The translations under genes and the position numbers were made by a program. This document shows, one piece after another, positions 1 to 6,344 of a stretch of 8,283 nt of DNA (the stretch's first letter is position 1; each line of letters opens with the position of its first letter). The stretch spans positions 1 through 8,283 of the forward strand of contig CAZHPA010000058.1 of the NCBI GenBank assembly GCA_964533945.1. Reading direction: 5' to 3'. The notes beneath the pieces were generated by a model. The model searched no databases and was not told the DNA's origin. It saw only the letters and a program-made list of their open reading frames with translations. Source of the stretch: CAZHPA01 sp964533945 (GTDB lineage Bacteria > Bacillota > Clostridia > Lachnospirales > WRBF01).

Positions 1-81
1 TACACCCTATAAGTATTCATAAGGGGAATATAGAAGGTATGAATTTTTAGCTATAAAAAATTGAATAATACCAACCGCTAT

Positions 82-115
82 GGCCTGATTAATTTTTAGT
101 CAGGTCTTATTTATT
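82..115 (+). terminator. Probable rho-independent terminator of an upstream transcript
   Basis: Bases 82-92 pair with 96-106 to give an 11-bp stem with two G-U wobbles and a 3-base TTT loop. A T-rich run (TTATTTATT, 107-115) follows. The arrangement suits a factor-independent terminator reading rightward, which would insulate the mtl operon from whatever precedes it. The T-run is interrupted by two A residues, so efficiency is uncertain. Confidence 0.5.
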
Positions 116-198
116 ATGATAAACTTTGCGAACTCGCTTTTTATTTTTAGGGTATTTTATAACAGCACCTTTTTAATTCGGCTTTTTTGAAAGGTGGT

Positions 199-254
199 AG
201 AGGGGCTTGGGAGGCGAAAGCTTTTTCACTGTTTAAAAAAAGTTTTCACCCTCT
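199..254. repeat. Imperfect palindrome upstream of the mtl promoter
   Basis: Bases 216-226 (GAAAGCTTTTT) pair with 237-247 (AAAAAGTTTTC) as an 11-bp stem with one G-U pair and a 10-base loop. An outer AGAGGG (199-204) matches CCCTCT (249-254). The G-rich strand followed by A/T-rich arms resembles degenerate dispersed palindromic elements found between genes in clostridia; that resemblance is an impression, not a database match. A weak catabolite-repression-like sequence (215-228) falls inside it but lacks the central CG. Confidence 0.4.
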
Positions 255-305
255 TTCTCAATATTAAATTCATAAAAATTTGTCATCAGTGCAATACGAC
301 TAAAC

Positions 306-334
306 CACAATATCATTATATTGAATTAGTTGTG
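306..334. promoter_or_regulatory. Nested inverted repeats, candidate MtlR operator
   Basis: CAATAT (308-313) and ATATTG (318-323) form a perfect 16-base palindrome with a 4-base spacer. It overlaps the proposed -35 box. A wider pair, CACAA (306-310) and TTGTG (330-334), is centred close to the same point. A second imperfect dyad of the form TTG-N9-CAA lies at 280-294. MtlR activators of Bacillus bind inverted repeats built from TTG and CACA/TGTG half-sites near their promoters, so these are the best visible candidates. No site fully matches that pattern. Confidence 0.35.
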
Positions 335-347
335 CTTTTTATATAAT
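321..347 (+). promoter_or_regulatory. Predicted promoter of the mtl operon
   Basis: A perfect -10 box TATAAT lies at 342-347. The best -35 candidate is TTGAAT (321-326), with 15 bases between them. The short spacer and imperfect -35 would suit a promoter that needs an activator such as MtlR. A second, weaker pair is TTGTGC (330-335) with TATAAA (353-358), 17 bases apart. Either would start transcription shortly before the mtlA ribosome binding site at 367-373. Confidence 0.5.
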
Positions 348-381
348 ATTAGTATAAACAAAAAATGAGGGGGACGATTTT

Positions 382-1767
382 ATGAACAAATCAGGTGCAC
401 AGCAAGCTGTTCAAAAGTTCGGACGCTTTTTAAGCGGAATGGTTATGCCAAACATCGGGGCTTTTATTGCTTGGGGTTTTTTAACAGCGTTGTTTATCCC
501 AACAGGCTGGCTCCCAAACGAATCTTTTTCAACAATAGTTGGCCCAATGCTTTCTTACCTTCTTCCACTTTTGGTTGCTTACACAGGTGGTAAAATTGTC
601 GGTGACGTTCGTGGTGGAATTATTGGTGCGGTTGCTGCAATTGGTGTAATTCAAGGTGCAGATATTCCAATGATTTTGGGTGCTATGATAATTGGACCAC
701 TTGCTGGTTTAGTTATCAAAAAGTTTGACAAAGCTATGGACGGAAAAATTCCAACAGGCTTTGAAATGCTTGTAAACAATTTTTCCCTTGGAATTATCGG
801 CTTAATTTTGTTATTACTTGGTTACTCTCTTGTTGGTCCTGCAATTGCTTTGATAACAAGCTTCCTAGCAACAGGTGCCGATATAATTTACAACGCAGGG
901 TTGCTTCCATTAATTTCAATTTTTGTTGAGCCTGCAAAAATTCTTTTCTTAAACAATGCAATAAACCACGGAATTTTAGGCCCTATAGGCGTTGAACAAG
1001 TGGCTTCAAGTGGCAAGTCAATTATGTTCCTTATAGAGTCAAACCCTGGCCCTGGGCTTGGAATTTTGCTTGCATACTGGATTTTCGGTAAAGGCTCGGC
1101 AAAACAAAGTGCCCCTGGTGCTGTTATAATACACTTCTTAGGTGGTATCCATGAAATTTACTTCCCATATGTTTTGATGAACCCACTTCTTTTGATTTCT
1201 GTAATAGCTGGTGGTTCAGCAGGCGTGTTTACCTTTGTTGTAGCAGGTGCTGGCTTGGTTGCAACCCCTTCACCAGGAAGCGTTTTTGCACTTGCAGCAA
1301 TGTCGCCTAAAGGTGGTTTAGTGCCTGTGCTTGCAGGCGTGTTTGTTGCAGCGGCAGTTTCATTCGTTGTTTCAATGTTTATTGTTAAGCGTTCGGCTGG
1401 TGCTGACGATGAGGCTTTAGCAAAAGCAACTGAGCAATCAAAACAAAATAAGCTTACATCAAAGGGAGTTTCTGCAACACCTATTAAAAAAGAAGGCTTA
1501 ATCATTTTTGCCTGTGACGCTGGAATGGGCTCAAGTGCTATGGGCGCAACAACATTAAGGAAAAAGCTTGAAAAAGCCGGCGTTGAAATTACGGTTAAAA
1601 ACTCGGCAATTGATGCTATTCCACTTGATGCAACAATCGTAATTACACAATCAACATTAACTGAAAGAGCAAAAAGCAGAGTTCCAAAAGCAAGGCATAT
1701 TTCTATTAAAAATTTCATGAATGCTCTAGAGTATGATATACTTGTAAATGAATTAGCTGAAAAATAA
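382..1767 (+). CDS. mtlA: PTS mannitol-specific EIICB component (MtlA)
   Basis: A 461-residue membrane permease that carries mannitol inward and phosphorylates it to mannitol-1-phosphate. Residues from about 12 to 340 are strongly hydrophobic and form the IIC domain. It contains the family signature GGIHEIYFPYVLM, whose Glu258 corresponds to Glu257 of E. coli MtlA. After a charged linker (about 342-370) comes the IIB domain with FACDAGMGSSAMGA; Cys378 is the phosphate-accepting residue. There is no fused IIA domain, which explains the shorter length than E. coli MtlA (637 residues); MtlF supplies that function downstream. The ATG start has GAGGGGG (367-373) eight bases upstream. As the first gene of the operon it is the best guide to the transported sugar. 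Mannitol is the likeliest substrate, but related hexitols cannot be excluded from sequence alone. Confidence 0.95.
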   Translation: MNKSGAQQAVQKFGRFLSGMVMPNIGAFIAWGFLTALFIPTGWLPNESFSTIVGPMLSYLLPLLVAYTGGKIVGDVRGGIIGAVAAIGVIQGADIPMILGAMIIGPLAGLVIKKFDKAMDGKIPTGFEMLVNNFSLGIIGLILLLLGYSLVGPAIALITSFLATGADIIYNAGLLPLISIFVEPAKILFLNNAINHGILGPIGVEQVASSGKSIMFLIESNPGPGLGILLAYWIFGKGSAKQSAPGAVIIHFLGGIHEIYFPYVLMNPLLLISVIAGGSAGVFTFVVAGAGLVATPSPGSVFALAAMSPKGGLVPVLAGVFVAAAVSFVVSMFIVKRSAGADDEALAKATEQSKQNKLTSKGVSATPIKKEGLIIFACDAGMGSSAMGATTLRKKLEKAGVEITVKNSAIDAIPLDATIVITQSTLTERAKSRVPKARHISIKNFMNALEYDILVNELAEK

Positions 1768-1794
1768 GGTTTAGAATTTTAATACATACTATCC

Positions 1795-1828
1795 TATGGT
1801 ATTTCCGATTTTAAGAGGAAATGCCATA
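1795..1828 (+). promoter_or_regulatory. Stable 12-bp hairpin between mtlA and mtlR
   Basis: TATGGTATTTCC (1795-1806) pairs with GGAAATGCCATA (1817-1828): 12 continuous pairs, one of them G-U, around a 10-base loop. No T-run follows, so it is not a standard terminator. It sits 10 bases before the mtlR Shine-Dalgarno sequence. Likely roles are protecting the 3' end of a processed mtlA message or partial attenuation, so that the transporter is made in excess of the regulator and soluble proteins. The structure is seen directly; the role is inferred. Confidence 0.6.
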
Positions 1829-1853
1829 ACAGTTGCACAAGGAGGTAAAACGT

Positions 1854-3359
1854 ATGTTGCTCACTTCTCGTCAAAAGCGGATACTTGGAATTATAGCAGA
1901 GCGTGAAGGCTTTATCACAATAAACGTGCTTGCGGAAAAAACTGCGGCAAGCAAAAGAACCGTGCAACGCGAGCTTGAAGTTATCGAGCTTTATTTGCAG
2001 GGCTTTAACGCTTTGCTTACAAAAAAGCCAGGCTATGGCGTGAAGCTGTCTTTAAATGACAGCAATATGAACCTCATTGTAAAAAGCATTTCGGAAAACT
2101 CAAAAACGGTGGCGTATGTAAAGGACGAACGCTGCAACTTCATTATAATGTGGCTTTTAAAGCAAAGTGAGCCAACAAAAACATATTTTTTTACAAAACG
2201 CTTAATGGTAACAGAAGTGACAGTTGCAAACGACCTTTTAAAATGCGAACAGTGGCTTGCTCAAAATGGTATAAAATTAATTCGCAAGCAAGGCGTTGGT
2301 ATTTTTATTGAAGGCACAGAAATTTGTATTCGCAGGGCGATGCGTAGGTTACTTGTTTCAACTCTAGACTGGAGCACAATTACTGACAAAAAAGACAAGA
2401 AGCCGCTGTATCAAAAAATTTTATCACAAGACACTGCATGGCTAATTGTAAAGGAAACATTTCAACAAGTTGTTGAAATAGCAGGCAAAGTTAAGCATAA
2501 ATATGTTGCATTTGCAAATGACCATGCGTACATTAACTTTTTGATAAATCTTTACGTTTTTGTTTTTAGAATTCAAAGCGGCAAAAGCGTAATACTTGAC
2601 AATGATATATTTATTGACTCAAACATTTTAAACGAAACAATTACAGCAAAGGAAGTTGCGCAAATTTTGGCAGAAACTTTTAACATTGAGGTTTCGGCCA
2701 ACGAAATAATTTATTTAACAATGCTTTTGATTGGTGCAAAAGGCTCGGACAACAGCGAAACAGACGAGAAAGTTAAGCTGGTTGCGGACAAAATGATTAA
2801 GCTTGTTGAAGAAAAAACGTCACTTGTGCTGACAAAAGCTTCAAGGTTTTATGAAAGCTTTTTATCACACTTTACGCACGCTTACAAGCGGATTTCGTTG
2901 GGGCTTGAAATTACAAATCCGCTTTTGGAAAACATTAAAGAGCATTATAACCACGTGTATAACTTGGCGGCTTTGTGTACCGAGTTTGCGGAAAAGGAGC
3001 TTGAAATTTCAATTCCTGCTGAAGAAGTTGGTTTCATTGCAATGCACCTAGGAACAGCACTTGAGGATAAAGAGGTTAGCAAAAGCCGAATGTTTAAGGT
3101 AGTTGTAAGCTGCCCTTCGGGAATGGTCTCATCAAGGCTTTTGGCTGCACGACTTTTGCGTGAGTTTAACAGCATAACAATTGTTCAAAACATAGCAACT
3201 GCAGACTTTGACCTAAAGTGTTTGCTTGCAAGTGGCATTAACTTCATTGTTTCAACAGCGGACATTAATACTGAAAGTATTCCATGTATAAAAGTTTCAC
3301 CGTTTTTGCTTGAAAGCGACAAGGCGGCAGTTGAAAAACTAATAAACGAACTATCATAG
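1854..3359 (+). CDS. mtlR: PRD-containing mannitol operon transcriptional regulator (MtlR family)
   Basis: A 501-residue regulator. A TTG seven codons upstream (1833) also opens the frame, but AAGGAGG at 1839-1845 stands eight bases before the ATG at 1854, so that ATG is chosen. Two N-terminal winged-helix DNA-binding regions (about 1-65 and 95-160) are followed by PRD1 (about 180-295), PRD2 (about 300-405) and a IIB-like domain to the end. PRD2 has both expected histidines, His339 and His398 (IAMHLG). The IIB-like domain has Cys420 in SCPSGMVSS. These lie close to the regulatory positions I recall for Bacillus MtlR (His342, His399, Cys419). PRD1 has Asn232 and Leu291 where histidines are expected. 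The C-terminal EIIA-like domain of the roughly 695-residue Bacillus protein is absent. It should activate the operon when mannitol draws phosphate away from EIIA. Confidence 0.88.
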   Translation: MLLTSRQKRILGIIAEREGFITINVLAEKTAASKRTVQRELEVIELYLQGFNALLTKKPGYGVKLSLNDSNMNLIVKSISENSKTVAYVKDERCNFIIMWLLKQSEPTKTYFFTKRLMVTEVTVANDLLKCEQWLAQNGIKLIRKQGVGIFIEGTEICIRRAMRRLLVSTLDWSTITDKKDKKPLYQKILSQDTAWLIVKETFQQVVEIAGKVKHKYVAFANDHAYINFLINLYVFVFRIQSGKSVILDNDIFIDSNILNETITAKEVAQILAETFNIEVSANEIIYLTMLLIGAKGSDNSETDEKVKLVADKMIKLVEEKTSLVLTKASRFYESFLSHFTHAYKRISLGLEITNPLLENIKEHYNHVYNLAALCTEFAEKELEISIPAEEVGFIAMHLGTALEDKEVSKSRMFKVVVSCPSGMVSSRLLAARLLREFNSITIVQNIATADFDLKCLLASGINFIVSTADINTESIPCIKVSPFLLESDKAAVEKLINELS

Positions 3360-3370
3360 AGGTGAAGAAA

Positions 3371-3841
3371 ATGGGCTTATTTGGGTTAGGAAAAAAGGAA
3401 GAAAACCAAATTTTAAACATTGATGACGTAATCACTGGGCTTGAAACGGTTGATAAGTTTGAGGCAATAAAAATGGCTGGGCAAATTCTTTACAAGCGTG
3501 GTTGTGTCGACGAAAGTTATATTAACGCAATGGTTGAGCGTGAAAACATCGTTAGCACATATATGGGGGAAGGGCTTGCAATCCCTCACGGAACATCAGA
3601 AGCAAAGCAATTTATTAAAAAAACAGGCATTTGTGTTCTACAGTTTAAAGATGGCGTAGATTTTGGCGACGAAAAAGCGTATTTAGTCGTTGGTATTGCA
3701 GGCATAAACAACGAGCATATGCCAGTGCTTGCGGCAATTTCTGAGCTTGCAATGGACGAGGAAAAGTTTAATGGCATAAAATTTTCAACAAATAAAAAGC
3801 ACATTTATAAATGTTTTACAAGCTTGAAGGTGGATTTATGA
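3371..3841 (+). CDS. mtlF: PTS mannitol-specific EIIA component (MtlF)
   Basis: A 156-residue cytoplasmic phosphocarrier that takes phosphate from HPr and passes it to the cysteine of the MtlA IIB domain. The active-site motif AIPHGT contains His73, within the family context STYMGEGLAIPHGTSEAK. The sequence aligns well with the IIA part of E. coli MtlA (GESIAVPHGTVEAK) after an extra N-terminal stretch of about 19 residues (MGLFGLGKKEEN and on). A GTG at 3362 is also in frame. The ATG at 3371 is preferred because the Shine-Dalgarno AGAGGTG (3358-3364), which overlaps the mtlR stop, is then six bases away. Its end overlaps the next start by four bases (ATGA). It probably also phosphorylates Cys420 of MtlR, giving induction control; this is inferred from Bacillus. 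Confidence 0.92.
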   Translation: MGLFGLGKKEENQILNIDDVITGLETVDKFEAIKMAGQILYKRGCVDESYINAMVERENIVSTYMGEGLAIPHGTSEAKQFIKKTGICVLQFKDGVDFGDEKAYLVVGIAGINNEHMPVLAAISELAMDEEKFNGIKFSTNKKHIYKCFTSLKVDL

Positions 3842-4770
3842 TAATTACATTTACACTTAACCCTGCTTTGGATAAAACTGTTGAAATTGCTAACTTACAA
3901 GTTGGTGAAGTTAACCGAATTTCTTCAATGAGGCTGGACGGTGGCGGAAAGGGCATTAATGTTTCAAAGGTTTTGAAAAGCATGGGGCAGGAGTCCGTTG
4001 CAATGGGAATTGTTGGCGGCAACAACGGAAACGCAATTAAAGAATATTTGGCTAAACTTTTAATTAGCAATGAGTTTGTTCAGGCAGATGGAGAAACAAG
4101 AGTGAACCTGAAAATAATTGACACCGTAAACGGCACAAACACTGATATAAACGAAAGTGGTTTTTTTGTTGGTGAGGAAGTTGTTAACAAGGTGAAAGAA
4201 AAACTTGAAGCCGCTGTAAATTTGAGTGACATTGTTGTTTTTGCCGGGAGTATTCCTAAAGGAGTAAGCACAGATATTTACTTTACGCTAACAAACCTAT
4301 GCAAGAGCAAAGGGGCAAAAGTGTTTTTGGATGTTGATGGAGAAATGTTTAAAGAAGGAATAAAAGCTGTGCCTTACTTAATTAAGCCAAACATAAACGA
4401 GCTTGAAGCATACTTCGGAAGAAAGCTTGAAAATGTTCAGCAAATTGCAGAAGCTTGTACACAGTTTATCGAAATGGGCATTGAAAAGGTTGTTGTGTCT
4501 TTGGGTGGTGACGGTGCTTTGTTCATTACAAAGGATAAAACGATTTTAGGAAATGGTGTGAAGGTGCGGGTTAAAAGCACAGTTGGTGCAGGGGATTCAA
4601 TGGTTGCTTCGCTTGTTTTAAGCGAAATAAAAAACCATTCACTTGAAGAAACTGTGAAGATGGCAATTGCAACAAGTGCGGCAAACGTTACCGTAAGTGG
4701 CACACAGCCAGCAGAATTTAGCGAAATATTAAAGCTCACAAAGCTTGTAAGTTACACTCAATTAAATTAA
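3838..4770 (+). CDS. fruK: PfkB-family sugar-phosphate kinase, probable 1-phosphofructokinase
   Basis: A 310-residue cytoplasmic kinase that most likely converts fructose-1-phosphate and ATP to fructose-1,6-bisphosphate. It opens with TLNPALDKTVEI, typical of the FruK/LacC branch of PfkB kinases. It has the glycine-rich first signature GGGKGINVS (35-43), an internal LIKPNINEL motif, and the second signature STVGAGDSM with catalytic base Asp253. Length matches the family (about 300-315). An ATG at 3811 is in frame, but homologues begin at the methionine before IITFTLNP and GAAGGTGG lies just upstream of 3838. The start overlaps the mtlF stop, suggesting translational coupling. No fructose permease lies nearby, so its substrate is presumably made by the next gene product. 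Tagatose-6-phosphate kinase is the main alternative. Confidence 0.85.
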   Translation: MIITFTLNPALDKTVEIANLQVGEVNRISSMRLDGGGKGINVSKVLKSMGQESVAMGIVGGNNGNAIKEYLAKLLISNEFVQADGETRVNLKIIDTVNGTNTDINESGFFVGEEVVNKVKEKLEAAVNLSDIVVFAGSIPKGVSTDIYFTLTNLCKSKGAKVFLDVDGEMFKEGIKAVPYLIKPNINELEAYFGRKLENVQQIAEACTQFIEMGIEKVVVSLGGDGALFITKDKTILGNGVKVRVKSTVGAGDSMVASLVLSEIKNHSLEETVKMAIATSAANVTVSGTQPAEFSEILKLTKLVSYTQLN

Positions 4771-4786
4771 TTAAGGAGTTGGGAAA

Positions 4787-6040
4787 ATGAAAACTAAAGC
4801 GGTTAGGCTTTATGCGGCAAAAGATTTGCGGCTTGAAGAATTTGAGTTGCCTGAAATTAAAGATGATGAAATTTTGGTTGAAGTAGTTTCTGACAGCGTT
4901 TGTATGTCAACTTATAAATGTGCAACACTTGGTACAGAGCATAAGCGTGTGCCGAAAAACATTGCAACAAACCCAGTTATTATGGGGCATGAATGTTCAG
5001 GGAATATTGTTAAGGTTGGAAGCAAGCATAAAGATAAGTTTAAGGAAGGAACAAAATTTGCTTTGCAGCCAGCTTTAAATTATAAAGGTTCAATGTGGAG
5101 CCCTGGATATTCTTATGAATATTTTGGTGGAAATGCAACGTATAACATTATTCCGCCAGAGGTTATGGAGATTGATTGCTTGCTTAACTATGACGGCAAG
5201 TCCTATTATGAGGCTTCACTTGCAGAACCTATGTCATGCATAATTGGGGCGTTCCACGCAAACTATCACACAAAAATGGGAAGTTATGAACATAACATGG
5301 GAATAAAAGAAAGCGGAAAGACTGCTCTCTTAGCCGCAGCAGGACCAATGGGGCTTGGGGCAATTGACTATGCACTTCACTGTGACCGCAGACCAAGCCT
5401 TTTGGTTGTAACTGACGTTGATGACAACCGTTTGGCAAGAGCAGAAAAACTTTTCCCTCCTTCACATGCCAAAGAAATCGGAATTGAGCTTGTGTATGTA
5501 AACGTTAAAAATGAACAAGACCCAGTTAAAAAACTTCTTGAAATTTCAGATGGCGGCTTTGATGACGTTTTTGCATATGCACCTGTGCATGACGTTGTTG
5601 TTCAGGCTGACAAGGTTTTAGGCAGGGACGGCTGTTTAAATTTCTTCGCTGGTCCAACTGACACAGGTTTTTCAGCACCGATAAATTATTACAACGTTCA
5701 TTATAATATGACACACATTATGGGAACAACAGGTGGAAACACTGACGACTTGAAGGAGTCACTTAAACTTTCAAGCGAAGGTAAAATCAACCCAGCTGTA
5801 ATGGTAACACACATAGGAGGGCTTGACTGTGCGGCAGAAACAACACTTAACTTGCCAAACATTCCAGGCGGCAAAAAGCTTATTTACAACCATATAAGCA
5901 TGGAGCTTACAGAGCTTACAAAGCTTAGGGAAAAAGTCAAGCAAGATGAGCGTTTTGAAAAGCTTGCTGACATTGTTGATGCAAACAACGGCTTGTGGTG
6001 TTATGAAGCGGAAAAGTATTTGCTTGAAAACTTTAAATAA
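4787..6040 (+). CDS. sorE: SorE-type zinc-dependent hexitol-phosphate dehydrogenase (L-sorbose-1-phosphate reductase family)
   Basis: A 417-residue NAD(P)-dependent dehydrogenase of the medium-chain family. Catalytic zinc ligands are visible as Cys39 (DSVCMSTYK), His68-Glu69 (MGHE) and Glu147 (LAEPM). The four-cysteine structural zinc lobe is absent. The Rossmann glycine motif is AAAGPMGLG (183-191), and Asp210 after the second strand favours NAD(H). Long stretches such as LLVVTD, GCLNFFAGP, FSAPINYYNVHY and GGNTDD are those I recall from SorE, which interconverts L-sorbose-1-phosphate and D-glucitol-6-phosphate. AAGGAG (4773-4778) precedes the ATG by eight bases. It stands where a mannitol operon would carry mtlD, so it probably oxidises the hexitol phosphate made by MtlA. 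Fructose-1-phosphate is the inferred product; fructose-6-phosphate or sorbose-1-phosphate are alternatives. Confidence 0.85.
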   Translation: MKTKAVRLYAAKDLRLEEFELPEIKDDEILVEVVSDSVCMSTYKCATLGTEHKRVPKNIATNPVIMGHECSGNIVKVGSKHKDKFKEGTKFALQPALNYKGSMWSPGYSYEYFGGNATYNIIPPEVMEIDCLLNYDGKSYYEASLAEPMSCIIGAFHANYHTKMGSYEHNMGIKESGKTALLAAAGPMGLGAIDYALHCDRRPSLLVVTDVDDNRLARAEKLFPPSHAKEIGIELVYVNVKNEQDPVKKLLEISDGGFDDVFAYAPVHDVVVQADKVLGRDGCLNFFAGPTDTGFSAPINYYNVHYNMTHIMGTTGGNTDDLKESLKLSSEGKINPAVMVTHIGGLDCAAETTLNLPNIPGGKKLIYNHISMELTELTKLREKVKQDERFEKLADIVDANNGLWCYEAEKYLLENFK

Positions 6041-6054
6041 TTGAGGTGGGAATT

Positions 6055-6312
6055 ATGCTTTCATTTACATATACAATTCAAGACCCAGAAGGAATTCATG
6101 CACGCCCTGCTGGGCTTTTGGTGAAAAAGGCTCAGGAGTTTAAAAGCAAAATAACAGTTGAAAAGGGCGAAAAAACAGGTGACCTTAAAAAGGTTTTTTC
6201 CCTAATGGCACTTGCTGCTAAAAAGGGTGACGAAATTAAGCTGACATTTGAGGGTGATGATGAAGAAGTTGCTTTGTCTGCTGTGACAGAACTTATAAAG
6301 AAAAACTTGTAG
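6055..6312 (+). CDS. ptsH: HPr-family phosphocarrier protein
   Basis: An 85-residue cytoplasmic protein that shuttles phosphate from Enzyme I to EIIA. The active site EGIHARPAG places the phosphorylated histidine at position 15 exactly, with Arg17 beside it. A GTG at 6046 is in frame, but GAGGTGG (6043-6049) overlaps it and serves as the Shine-Dalgarno for the ATG at 6055, which also gives standard numbering. Aligned without gaps to Bacillus HPr, the region LKSIMGVMSL reads LKKVFSLMAL here, so residue 46 is Lys instead of the Ser used by HPr kinase. His15 chemistry should be intact, but this form should escape Ser46-based catabolite control. It follows the dehydrogenase by 14 bases. It may be a dedicated second HPr; the rest of the genome is not visible. 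Confidence 0.93.
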   Translation: MLSFTYTIQDPEGIHARPAGLLVKKAQEFKSKITVEKGEKTGDLKKVFSLMALAAKKGDEIKLTFEGDDEEVALSAVTELIKKNL

Positions 6313-6313
6313 T

Positions 6314-6340
6314 ACTTGATTTTAAAGAACATGTCAAGTT
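6314..6340 (+). promoter_or_regulatory. Small hairpin just after the ptsH stop
   Basis: ACTTGAT (6314-6320) pairs with GTCAAGT (6333-6339), with one G-U pair and a 12-base loop. AACTTG at 6304-6309, inside the end of ptsH, can compete by pairing with CAAGTT (6335-6340). The stems are short and there is no T-run, so this is not a terminator. It may only mark the 3' end of the ptsH message. Confidence 0.25.
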
Positions 6341-6344
6341 GCAA

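Larger units (their letters stand above)
1..381. other. Non-coding region upstream of the mtl operon
   Basis: No convincing coding sequence is visible on either strand. From left to right it holds an AT-rich imperfect hairpin (GGTAT at 36-40 with ATACC at 68-72, and AATTTTT at 42-48 with AAAAATT at 56-62), a terminator-like hairpin (82-115), a 7-8 bp inverted repeat (CACCTTTT 166-173 with GAAAGGTG 189-196), a larger imperfect palindrome (199-254), and the promoter with nested inverted repeats ahead of mtlA. Bases 1-80 could be the 3' end of an upstream transcript, but the gene it belongs to lies outside the window. Confidence 0.6.

Noticed and set aside
215..228. Catabolite repression (cre) site upstream of mtlA
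   Set aside because: The outer bases resemble the consensus, but the central CG is CT and the sequence is better explained as one arm of the palindrome at 199-254.
365..385. Six-codon leader peptide overlapping the mtlA start
   Set aside because: It begins at an ATG within the mtlA Shine-Dalgarno region and has no ribosome binding site of its own.
1158..1718. A 186-codon open frame on the minus strand inside mtlA
   Set aside because: It lies wholly opposite the MtlA reading frame, has no recognisable motif, and such antisense frames are expected from the codon use of this gene.
1833..1853. TTG start seven codons upstream for MtlR
   Set aside because: The in-frame codons overlap the AAGGAGG Shine-Dalgarno that correctly serves the ATG at 1854.
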